NCBI RefSeq assembly: GCF_032271945.1
Contig: NZ_CP130319.1
Location: 2,375,001 to 2,439,000, forward strand
Direction: 5' to 3'
Length of the DNA stretch: 64,000 nucleotides
Origin: Paenibacillus sp. MBLB1832
GTDB taxonomy: Bacteria; Bacillota; Bacilli; Paenibacillales; NBRC-103111
In this document: positions 57,221-64,000 of the stretch, piece by piece
How positions within the stretch are numbered: position 1 is the stretch's first letter
Layout of the letters: each line of letters opens with the position of its first letter
Made by a program: the position numbers and the translations under genes
Notes under the pieces: model-generated
Database searches by the model: none
The model's input: only the letters and a program-made list of their open reading frames with translations
Told to the model about the DNA's origin: nothing

Positions 57221-57973
57221 CTATTCAGGAAGTTGAATGGTTTGATGCTGCTGCACGAACGTCATTTCCCCCGTACGGCCTATGAAGCTCGGCATATCAT
57301 CGCCATAATGCATGAGATAGATGAGCTTCTGAACGTGGACAGGAAGGGTGAGCAGTTCTGTTAACGTTGTATGAACATAACCTGGCCCGATCAATTGACA
57401 ATCGTGAAAAATGGTGTGACAATTTCGAGTAGCAACCACTTCGTTGATGAGAAATTCCGCATTAAATAAAATATCTGCACTATAGAAGATCCGTTCATTC
57501 AGGAAGATCGAATAGTTCAGCTTTTCGATAATATGATGGGTAGGGATAAGTTCAATTGTTAGTTCTGGTGAAATGGCGAAGGGTTCGTATTCTTGCACGT
57601 AAACAACCTCGAAATAGTCATGAAGGTTGTTGAATGCCTCCGCGGGGTTATATAATCCGCCTTTCAGCGTGTTTTCCCATAAAATCGTGGCCAGTGCTTC
57701 CGTCACATAAAGTTTCGTTCGTTTCTGTTTATATTGGTAATAGAGTCTGAAGGCCAATTCCTCTAGTCCGCCAACATGATCGGCATGAATATGCGAAATG
57801 AGGATACCATCAATTTGATCTAGTTCAATGCCAAGCTCGTGCAGAGATTTAGGGGTCGTTGATCCGCAATCGATGAGAAGCTTATGTTCGGTAGTATGGA
57901 TTAATGCACTCGTATTATAGTAGGACTTGGCAAACGCACTGCCAGTTCCCAACATTTGAATTTGCAAACTCAT
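57221..57973 (-). CDS. Metallo-beta-lactamase-fold hydrolase, RNase Z-like
   Basis: A 250-residue protein with LLIDCGSTTPKSL and the metal motif LISHIHADHVGGLEELAF (HxHxDH), then FYSADILFNAEF with a metal Asp, FHDCQLIG, and LIYLMHYGDDMP with a late His. The arrangement is that of RNase Z and phosphorylcholine-esterase-like enzymes, but the RNase Z exosite arm is absent. It probably cleaves a phosphodiester or a small ester; no substrate can be given. GGAGG precedes the ATG. It follows nothing on its strand; the kinase lies further downstream. Confidence 0.88.
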   Translation of the reverse strand: MSLQIQMLGTGSAFAKSYYNTSALIHTTEHKLLIDCGSTTPKSLHELGIELDQIDGILISHIHADHVGGLEELAFRLYYQYKQKRTKLYVTEALATILWENTLKGGLYNPAEAFNNLHDYFEVVYVQEYEPFAISPELTIELIPTHHIIEKLNYSIFLNERIFYSADILFNAEFLINEVVATRNCHTIFHDCQLIGPGYVHTTLTELLTLPVHVQKLIYLMHYGDDMPSFIGRTGEMTFVQQHQTIQLPE

Positions 57974-58109
57974 TCAGTCCGCCTCCAATTTTCGACAAAA
58001 ATCCATCTTTTTCTAGAGTAACATGGGAAGTTAGTGTCTTTCAACCTATTGGAGCGATCTTCCCGAAAAGTCACGTAGCACAATTCATAAAAAAGGTGTG
58101 ATTTCTTTA

Positions 58110-59012
58110 ATGATTCGTCTAGTCATTGTACTTGTCCTTCTAATTGTGTGCCTTGTTTTAATCGTTGGTGTTTCGACGTATGTCGGATGGCAATTGACGC
58201 ATCCCAAACGCAAACCTGTTGATGATTCGCCAGAGAACTATCAGCTTGCTCACAAGGATGTGAAATTTCTTAGTCGTAAAGAAGACGTCATGTTGGACGG
58301 TTGGTACCTGGAATCCCCCTATGCGCCTTCGGGTCCGAAAGCGATGACGGTGATCTTTTCGCATGGTTATGCGGGAACAAGGCTGGAGAAAGGGGTCCCC
58401 GCCTTAGCGCTGGCAGAAGCCATTGTGAAAGCAGGGCACCATGTGCTCATGTTTGATTTTAGAAACTCAGGACTCTCCGAAGGGACGACGACGACAATTG
58501 GCTTGTTGGAGAAAGAAGACATCCATGGCGCTATCGATTGGGTCCGATCGGAAACGGATGGGGTGGCGACCATATGTCTCCTTGGGTTCTCCATGGGGGG
58601 CACTGCATCACTCCTAGCTGCCGCAGAAGATAAATCCATTGCAGGCGTCATCACAGACAGCGCCTTTAGCCAATTAGGTCCATATTTGAAAGCGAATCTG
58701 CCTGTCTGGTCAAAGCTCCCGCGCTATCCGTTTACTCCGTTAATCTTGACGATATTGCCAAGGTTGATCGGTGTTAATCCAGATGAGGTGGATGCACTTA
58801 CTGCATTGGAGGAAATTGCGCCTAGGCCAGTGCTCTTCATTCATAGCGAGGATGATTCAGCCATACCTGCTTCCAATAGCATCGAGATGTATAAGCGTTT
58901 TCCAGATGATTTTGAGCTATGGGTAACGACTAAAGCAGACCATGTTGGCACATTTCAACTGCAATCCGAGGCTTATATTAAGAGAGTTCTTAATTTTATT
59001 ACGAAATTATAA
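58110..59012 (+). CDS. Membrane-anchored alpha/beta hydrolase
   Basis: A 300-residue protein with an N-terminal membrane helix (LVIVLVLLIVCLVLIVGVSTYV) and an alpha/beta hydrolase domain facing outward or attached to the membrane. VIFSHGYAGTRLEKG is the oxyanion block, LLGFSMGGTASLL the nucleophile elbow, FIHSEDDSAIP carries the acid, and KADHVGTF the His. It is similar to Bacillus YqkD-type hydrolases. GTG at 58098 is an alternative start; AAGGTGTG favours ATG 58110. Confidence 0.88.
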   Translation: MIRLVIVLVLLIVCLVLIVGVSTYVGWQLTHPKRKPVDDSPENYQLAHKDVKFLSRKEDVMLDGWYLESPYAPSGPKAMTVIFSHGYAGTRLEKGVPALALAEAIVKAGHHVLMFDFRNSGLSEGTTTTIGLLEKEDIHGAIDWVRSETDGVATICLLGFSMGGTASLLAAAEDKSIAGVITDSAFSQLGPYLKANLPVWSKLPRYPFTPLILTILPRLIGVNPDEVDALTALEEIAPRPVLFIHSEDDSAIPASNSIEMYKRFPDDFELWVTTKADHVGTFQLQSEAYIKRVLNFITKL

Positions 59013-59093
59013 AGATCATCGCAACTCTTCGAATTCATTGGCGTATATAGATGCAGACATACAGATGACTAACGAGGTTGGAGGTTTATGGGG

Positions 59094-59711
59094 ATGAAAG
59101 TTCAACGCATTTTTACGTTGATGGTCGCGTTCTTTGTTTTAAGTACGGCTGCGGTGGTGGCCTCATCGATATGGGGGGAATATAAGGGATTCAATATTGC
59201 TCGTGTCGTCGTAAACAATCAAACCAAAGAATTCGGAGATTCCGATGTGCCGCCATTGATTGTAGATGGCAAGACGGTATTACCTCTTCGCGCGATGAGC
59301 GAAGCACTGCAATCTTTGCTGCGCTGGGAAGATTCAAGCAAAACAGCTTACTTGTACAAACCGAATGTCCATATGTTCTTCACAACAGAAATTCGTAAAG
59401 ATTCTTCCATCGTTCCTTTTAGTGTTGTTGAGCGTGGGGAAGAGGCCAACTTTTACGTGTTTGCTCAGGTTGATAATCTAAAAACAAGCATTAACTCCGT
59501 TCGCGTTTCCATCGTCTCGCCAAGCGGCAGCAATGTGATTACACCTGTGGAAAAATCGATCTCGGATTCCAAGGAATCCTTCTGGCTGAAAGTTCCTGTA
59601 TATGGTGTTTCATTCGATCAGTCGGGTACCTATGTTGTCAAATTCGCGATGAAGCAAGATGGCAGCAGCGAGTATACAGTTGTATCTGAAAAACAAATTC
59701 AATCCGAATAA
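59094..59711 (+). CDS. Secreted copper-amine-oxidase-N-terminal-like domain protein
   Basis: A 205-residue protein with a signal peptide (FTLMVAFFVLSTAAVVASS) and one copper amine oxidase N-terminal-type domain, residues about 40-95: VVVNNQTKEFGDSDVPPLIVDGKTVLPLRAMSEAL, core VDGKTVLPLRAMSEAL. That domain is very common in surface proteins of Paenibacillus and is not an enzyme on its own. The rest is beta-rich (VSIVSPSGSNVITPVEKS). GGAGG at 59080-59084 fits ATG 59094 better than ATG 59088. Confidence 0.83.
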   Translation: MKVQRIFTLMVAFFVLSTAAVVASSIWGEYKGFNIARVVVNNQTKEFGDSDVPPLIVDGKTVLPLRAMSEALQSLLRWEDSSKTAYLYKPNVHMFFTTEIRKDSSIVPFSVVERGEEANFYVFAQVDNLKTSINSVRVSIVSPSGSNVITPVEKSISDSKESFWLKVPVYGVSFDQSGTYVVKFAMKQDGSSEYTVVSEKQIQSE

Positions 59712-59732
59712 GCTGATGTGAAGACCTCTTGT

Positions 59733-59761
59733 TTGACCTCTAATTCTGAAAATGATAGGAT
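59733..59761 (+). promoter_or_regulatory. Promoter of the DUF1292 gene
   Basis: TTGACC (59733-59738) and TAGGAT (59756-59761) are 17 bases apart, 40 bases ahead of the GTG start. Confidence 0.55.
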
Positions 59762-59801
59762 ATTTACGTAACTTATTATTTGATGAAATGAGGTTCTGCC
59801 T

Positions 59802-60113
59802 GTGAGCGATGAGAAGCATCATGTGCACGGCCCGGACTGTGACCACGATCACGACGAGCAAGGGGAAGACATTTTTATCGTAACGGACGAGAACGGTGTA
59901 GAGCATGAAATGGTCATGGTATATACCTTCCAATCTCAAGAGCAAGCGTATGCGGTTCTACTTGATCGCAATGATCCTGAAGCAGATGGCGTCATTTTCC
60001 GTGTTGAGGAAGAAGACGAAGATGCGTTCCTAGTGAACATTGAAGATGAAGCAGAGTGGGAACGTGTCGTAACGATTTACAATGAAATCGTGGCTCAAGA
60101 AGGCGAAGAATAA
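59802..60113 (+). CDS. DUF1292-family acidic protein (YrzB type)
   Basis: A 103-residue acidic protein. An N-terminal His/Asp/Cys stretch, HHVHGPDCDHDHDEQ, could bind metal. The DUF1292 core follows: DIFIVTDENGVEHEMVMVYTFQ, YAVLLDRNDPE, and FRVEEEDEDAFLVNIEDEAEWERV. The family is widespread in Firmicutes and of unknown function. Translation starts at GTG 59802 after GAGG. It has its own promoter and terminator. Confidence 0.9.
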   Translation: MSDEKHHVHGPDCDHDHDEQGEDIFIVTDENGVEHEMVMVYTFQSQEQAYAVLLDRNDPEADGVIFRVEEEDEDAFLVNIEDEAEWERVVTIYNEIVAQEGEE

Positions 60114-60134
60114 GCGCGATACATAAGACATAAG

Positions 60135-60168
60135 AACCCCCTAGCAGAGTGATCTGTTAGGGGGTTTC
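60135..60168. terminator. Bidirectional terminator after the DUF1292 gene
   Basis: AACCCCCTAGCAGA and TCTGTTAGGGGGTT form a 14-bp stem, with one wobble, around GTGA. It is shared with the convergent minus-strand gene. Confidence 0.85.
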
Positions 60169-60178
60169 TGTGTTTACG

Positions 60179-60598
60179 TCATTTTCTTGGGTTGAAATAC
60201 ATGATTCGTCCATTGAATAAATGAAGTTCAGCTTTCAGAAGTTTGCCGAGGTATTTACAAAATTCATTGCCCTTACTCTTGTCGCCATGGGTAGCGTCTT
60301 CAGGTAAGACGAATTGCACGAAGGGACGTTCCTGTTCTTGATCTTGCTCCGAACCGACACCCACCACGATATATTTGTACAGTGGATTGATGCCTTTCAG
60401 GTAAAACCATTTGCCTTCGCCTTCGGGTTTCGTCTCAATCGTATAAGGGAACCCAGCTTCATCATACTCCCAGCCAAGCTGCTTGGCTGTCAAGCTAAGT
60501 TGATCGCGGTAATGCAACAACTTCTCCTTCAATTCATCCAAGGTAAGTGAGGCAACCGTAGAGCCTGTTACGAATTTAATATAAGCGCTTTGAGCCAT
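60179..60598 (-). CDS. DUF1885-family protein
   Basis: A 139-residue protein beginning MAQSAYIKFVTGSTVASLTLDELKEKLLHYRDQL, with GWEYDEAGFPYTI, KWFYLKGINPLYKYIVVGVG and CKYLGKLLKAELHLFNGRIMYF. It fits the DUF1885 family of Bacillales, whose role is unknown. There is no signal peptide. It stands between the DUF1292 gene and speA; the gap to speA is 87 bases. Confidence 0.75.
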   Translation of the reverse strand: MAQSAYIKFVTGSTVASLTLDELKEKLLHYRDQLSLTAKQLGWEYDEAGFPYTIETKPEGEGKWFYLKGINPLYKYIVVGVGSEQDQEQERPFVQFVLPEDATHGDKSKGNEFCKYLGKLLKAELHLFNGRIMYFNPRK

Positions 60599-60685
60599 TC
60601 CTTGATCACCTCATTCGCTGAACATCAACCCTATCATAGCACCATGTAAACGGTTTTACAATAACTCCCTCATGGTAGAGAGAGT

Positions 60686-62155
60686 CTAGAAGATCGCTTG
60701 TGTTTCCACGATCACTTTGACTTGTTGGACGCTGCGATCTTCAGGCCCTTTCACAGGCAGACCGACTTCGACATGCTCCACAATGTAGTCAATGAGCTCT
60801 TGAGTAATGACTTCGCCAGGAAGCAGAATCGGGATTCCCGGTGGATAAACGTAAATGAATTCAGCGATAATGCGGTCTGCGGAATCTTTAAACGGCAACG
60901 TTTCCGTTTCGCCATAGAACGCATCGCGCGGCGTTAACGTCAACTGCGGGATCGCAGGTACCTTGATCACGACTTCTTTCACCTCAACGACATCATCATT
61001 GATATGTGACAACTCTCGCAACGCCGTCAGTAGAATATCCACATTCTCTTGCGTATCACCTGGGGTGAAGAGGCAGAGGATGTTATACATATCACTCATT
61101 TCGACTTCAATATTGTAATGGTCACGCAGCCAATTCTCGACCTCAAAGCCAGTTACACCTAATTTACGAACGTGTACGCAAATTTTAGTAGGATCATAGG
61201 CGTACGTTGCTTCTTCGCCAAGAATTTCTTCGCCAAAGCAATACAGATTCGGAATTTCGTTAATTTGTTTCCGTGCGTAATGCGCAAGCTCAATCGTGCG
61301 TTCCGCCATGTCTCGACCGTTTAACGCCAAGTGTCGGCGTGAAGTATCTAAGGATCCTAGTAGGATGTAAGAAGTTGACGTTGTCGTCAGCATCGAAATA
61401 ATCGTCTGAATACGCTTCGGATTCACACGGTTTCCTTTGACATTCAACACTGAGCTTTGCGTCATGGAGCCGCCTAGCTTATGTACGCTAGTCGCAGCCA
61501 TATCCGCGCCAGCTTCCATGGCAGACATCGGCAGCTTATCGTGGAAGTGAATCAAGACGCCATGCGCTTCATCCACAAGCACAGGAATGTTAAAACTATG
61601 TACGAGGTCGACGATTTCCTTCAAGTTCGTGCAAACGCCGTAATAAGTCGGGTTGATCACGAGTACAGCTTTGGCATCAGGGTGTTTCTCGAGCGCTCTT
61701 CGCACGGATCGTGTCGGGATGCCGTGATCTATCCCTAGATTTTTATCACGTGCAGGCTGAATGAAGACAGGCTTAGCGCCTACGAAAATAATAGCAGCAA
61801 GAACAGATTTATGTACGTTCCGTGGCACGATGATTTTATCGCCTTCCGAGCAGACCGTCATAATCATTGTCATAATCGCGCCGCTTGTGCCCTGTACGGA
61901 GAAGAAGGTATGATCTGCGCCAAAAGCATCGGCAGCGAGCTTCTGTGCTTCTTCAATGACGCCCATCGGCTGATGGAGGTCGTCCAGAGGTGCTATATTG
62001 ATAAGATCGATGGAAAGGGCGTTGTCGCCAATGAAAGCGCGAAACTCCGGGTCCATGCCGACTCCTTTTTTATGGCCAGGAATATGAAACTGAATTGGAT
62101 TTCTTTCAGCATGCCGAAGCAGTGCAGAGAACAGGGGTGTACGGGTATGATCCAC
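60686..62155 (-). CDS. speA: Arginine decarboxylase (Orn/Lys/Arg decarboxylase family)
   Basis: A 489-residue PLP enzyme of the fold type I decarboxylase family, the size of Bacillus SpeA, which makes agmatine for polyamine synthesis. FHIPGHKKGVGMDPEF, FFSVQGTSGAIMTM, INPTYYGVCTNL, LVDEAHGVLIHF and ATSVHKLGGSMTQSS, containing the PLP Lys, are clear. Lysine decarboxylase activity cannot be excluded by sequence alone. Start is GTG at 62155, with GAAGGGAAG further upstream; spacing is long. No speE or speB gene is adjacent. Confidence 0.9.
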   Translation of the reverse strand: MDHTRTPLFSALLRHAERNPIQFHIPGHKKGVGMDPEFRAFIGDNALSIDLINIAPLDDLHQPMGVIEEAQKLAADAFGADHTFFSVQGTSGAIMTMIMTVCSEGDKIIVPRNVHKSVLAAIIFVGAKPVFIQPARDKNLGIDHGIPTRSVRRALEKHPDAKAVLVINPTYYGVCTNLKEIVDLVHSFNIPVLVDEAHGVLIHFHDKLPMSAMEAGADMAATSVHKLGGSMTQSSVLNVKGNRVNPKRIQTIISMLTTTSTSYILLGSLDTSRRHLALNGRDMAERTIELAHYARKQINEIPNLYCFGEEILGEEATYAYDPTKICVHVRKLGVTGFEVENWLRDHYNIEVEMSDMYNILCLFTPGDTQENVDILLTALRELSHINDDVVEVKEVVIKVPAIPQLTLTPRDAFYGETETLPFKDSADRIIAEFIYVYPPGIPILLPGEVITQELIDYIVEHVEVGLPVKGPEDRSVQQVKVIVETQAIF

Positions 62156-62215
62156 CTGATTATCGCTTCCCTTCTATCGTGGATTGCTTGTCCTGAAGTT
62201 ACAACAAACAAAATG

Positions 62216-62243
62216 AGTATATCAAACCAGAGATTTCATGCAA
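62216..62243 (-). promoter_or_regulatory. Promoter of speA
   Basis: On the minus strand TTGCAT (62243-62238) and TATACT (62221-62216) are 16 bases apart, about 60 bases ahead of the speA start. Confidence 0.5.
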
Positions 62244-62327
62244 GTTAATTTTTAAAAAATAGTTTGTACCAAAGAAGGTCAAACTAACACCAACATATGT
62301 AAAAAGGTGAATATAAGGAGAATTCGG

Positions 62328-63590
62328 ATGATTAGCAACCTAAAATGGCGTGAAAATCGGCTATTTTCGCCCTTTGTGATCGAATTGTTAATAATTATGT
62401 TTGTTGTTGAATTTGTGAAAGGTGCACTGCTCATCACCATATTGCCGGTGTATATGAAAACCGCGCTCGGCGCTTCCACATTTATTATCGGATGGACGTT
62501 GGCCGCGCAATATATTGGTGATAATGTCCTGCGTACTCCCGTTGGCTGGATTATTGATAAATTAGGGTATCGGGTGACCATGCTGACGGGTGTTTTGCTA
62601 ACGTTCATCTCGGTCGTTCTGATGGCGATTACATCGGGGTATGGCTGGATGATCTTGGCATGTGCATTGCTCGGATTCGGGACGGCGCCGCTATGGCCGT
62701 GTGTTATTACAGGGACGACGGAGGTAGCAGGGGACGAGGGCAAAGCGACGATCATGAGCGTGGTATACATGGCTTGGCTGTCAGGCGTTGGGCTCGGCCC
62801 TGTTGCGATTAATTTCTTTATCGGAGATAATCGGTATGGCTTAGCTTTTAAGCTGCTAATTGGCTGCATGACGGTTGTTGTCCTCGTTGCTCTGCTGCTT
62901 CCTCGCAAAGCGGTATCAAAGGAGCAGAAGAGTGCAGGGACTCCGATAGCGACAAAGGATACAATGGGGAGACAAAACTATTCTAAGATTCACCGTATTT
63001 CCGCTTATCTCAGTGAAGTTCGCAGATCGATGTCGGTGAGCCCTTTATTGTTTCCTGCCATGTTTGCTCAAACGTTCGCCCTAGGGATTTTAACGCCGAT
63101 TCTGACGCTTTACGCAAGAGATGTGTTGAAGCTGACATCGTTTCAGTACAGTATGTTTCTAGTCGCAGGAGGCGCCGTGACGGTACTCTTTCTAGTTCCT
63201 ATGGGCAAAATGGTCGATCGAATGGGCATACGCCCCTTTCTGCTGATCGGCTTCTCACTGAGCGCTGCAGCGCTGCTGTTGTTTAGTTATGTACACACAA
63301 TGGGACTCTTGTATGTCATTGTTGCGACGCTTGGCGTGGGATATGCCTTCATTATCCCGTCCTGGAATGCGCTGATTGCATCAGCTATTCCTCCTGAGAA
63401 GAGAGGGGCTGTCTGGGGGTTCTTTTTGACAATTGAAGGGCTTGGCATGATTATAGGTCCTATTGTTTCGGGCAAAATGTGGGATGTATACGGGTTTCAC
63501 GCGCCATTCTTGTTGAGCGGATTCGTCCTTGTCGGACTCCTTGTTCTTCAAATGTTCATTTCCATCCCCAAAAAAGGTATGGTACGATAA
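62328..63590 (+). CDS. Major facilitator superfamily transporter
   Basis: A 420-residue membrane protein with about 12 hydrophobic segments in two six-helix halves and a central hydrophilic loop near residues 185-230. The MFS loop motif is visible after helix 2 as GWIIDKLGYRVTML and in the second half as GKMVDRMGIRPFLL. The substrate is unknown; the family includes drug and sugar exporters. ATG 62328 has AAGGAG at 62315-62320; the upstream GTG at 62307 would place the ribosome binding site inside the frame. A second MFS gene follows after 33 bases, so they may be co-transcribed. Confidence 0.9.
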   Translation: MISNLKWRENRLFSPFVIELLIIMFVVEFVKGALLITILPVYMKTALGASTFIIGWTLAAQYIGDNVLRTPVGWIIDKLGYRVTMLTGVLLTFISVVLMAITSGYGWMILACALLGFGTAPLWPCVITGTTEVAGDEGKATIMSVVYMAWLSGVGLGPVAINFFIGDNRYGLAFKLLIGCMTVVVLVALLLPRKAVSKEQKSAGTPIATKDTMGRQNYSKIHRISAYLSEVRRSMSVSPLLFPAMFAQTFALGILTPILTLYARDVLKLTSFQYSMFLVAGGAVTVLFLVPMGKMVDRMGIRPFLLIGFSLSAAALLLFSYVHTMGLLYVIVATLGVGYAFIIPSWNALIASAIPPEKRGAVWGFFLTIEGLGMIIGPIVSGKMWDVYGFHAPFLLSGFVLVGLLVLQMFISIPKKGMVR

Positions 63591-63623
63591 GGTAAAAGAA
63601 TTGGTTTGGAGGCTATAAGCATC

Positions 63624-64000
63624 ATGAATAAACAGATTGGAATCATCATGTTGTTGCTGATGACGATCTTTATCGGCTTCGGAATTATTATTCCTGTACT
63701 GCCTGAAGTAGTGAAAGACGCAGGTGCTCAATATCACAATGCGCTGCTACTATCGGTGTATTCGGCAGCTTCCTTCCTGATGTCCCCGATTTGGGGAGGC
63801 TTATCCGATCGTATTGGTCGAAGACCGATCATTTTAGTGGGATTACTCGGGTTCAGCGTTAGCTTCTTGATTTTCGGCTTTGCGAACGATCAGTTATGGG
63901 TAATGTATGTATCCCGTATCCTTGGCGGACTCTTCTCAGGCGCAGCTACAGCTTGCGCGGTTGCCTATGTTGCAGATATTACAACTGCAGAGAATCGTAC
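63624..64000 (+). CDS. Major facilitator superfamily transporter, N-terminal part (cut by window end)
   Basis: The first 125 codons of an MFS protein: MNKQIGIIMLLLMTIFIGFGIIIPVLPEVV opens helix 1, LSVYSAASFLMSPIWGGLSDRIGRRPIILVG includes helix 2 and the DRIGRRP loop motif, and ILGGLFSGAATACAVAYVADIT is helix 4. The style is that of 12/14-helix drug exporters such as Bmr/TetA. GGAGG precedes the ATG. The frame is open to the last base, so the end is missing only because the window stops. Confidence 0.9.
   Translation, partial: MNKQIGIIMLLLMTIFIGFGIIIPVLPEVVKDAGAQYHNALLLSVYSAASFLMSPIWGGLSDRIGRRPIILVGLLGFSVSFLIFGFANDQLWVMYVSRILGGLFSGAATACAVAYVADITTAENR

Overview
The window is a piece of a low-to-mid GC Bacillales chromosome, most likely Paenibacillus or a close relative. 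Gene content supports this: the sporulation sigma pair sigE/sigG, the ylmC-pgeF-ylmE-sepF-ylmG-ylmH-divIVA-ileS cell-division block, an alpha/beta spore protein, a tricistronic Ger receptor operon, a T-box leader, a PyrR-controlled pyr operon, and strong Shine-Dalgarno sequences with frequent GTG/TTG starts. Genus placement is inference from gene order and style, not from a search.

Layout. 1-10 kb: the spoIIGA tail, sigE, sigG, then the division cluster and a T-box-controlled ileS. 9.4-15 kb: a YteA-type DksA-like gene, lspA, an rluD-type pseudouridine synthase, and three genes (patA on +, dapL and dapH on -) that together make the acetylated branch of diaminopimelate synthesis. 15-18.7 kb: a heterodimeric ABC exporter with one degenerate ATP site. 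18.8-27.9 kb: a promoter, PyrR attenuator and pyrR-pyrB-pyrC-carA-carB-pyrF-pyrE. 27.9-28.3 kb: a cyclic-di-GMP type riboswitch in front of a small YjfB-like motility protein. 28.4-30.7 kb: a LysR regulator divergent from a DapA-family lyase and a RidA-family deaminase. 30.7-35.7 kb: a YtrA-type GntR operon with two ABC ATPase/permease pairs and a DUF4097 protein. 35.7-41 kb: an acetyltransferase, an M20 dipeptidase and a large RND exporter separated by a structured intergenic region. 41.1-45.4 kb: a tiny protein, two CAT tRNAs and a gerB-gerA-gerC-order germination operon. 45.4-49.5 kb: mixed small genes, a secreted protein with a Cys/His motif reminiscent of L,D-transpeptidases, a four-copy repeat cluster and tRNA-Val. 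49.5-50.9 kb: an IS3-family element inserted into a transcription terminator. 51-64 kb: spore protein, a very acidic 57-residue protein, lipoprotein SodC with a Gln/Ser-rich partner, a CBS protein, a membrane GGDEF-histidine kinase fusion, hydrolases, arginine decarboxylase and two MFS transporters, the last cut off by the window end.

How parts work together. SpoIIGA processes pro-SigE in the mother cell, SigG acts in the forespore, and the spore protein and Ger receptor act in spores. The pyr genes encode all of UMP synthesis except dihydroorotate dehydrogenase (pyrD/pyrK), and there is no uracil permease, so those must lie elsewhere. A GGDEF-kinase fusion and a c-di-GMP riboswitch lie in the same window, but nothing here links them directly.

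The most unusual items are: short perfect hairpins placed just ahead of the ribosome binding sites of sigE, divIVA, pyrC and carA; an IS element that split a terminator hairpin and brings its own 23-bp terminator; its fused transposase frame, which still carries an in-phase A6G slippery site; the GGDEF-histidine kinase; the Cys/His-motif secreted protein; and an AGTCA half-site array ahead of the RND exporter. No CRISPR array, prophage or rRNA was seen.
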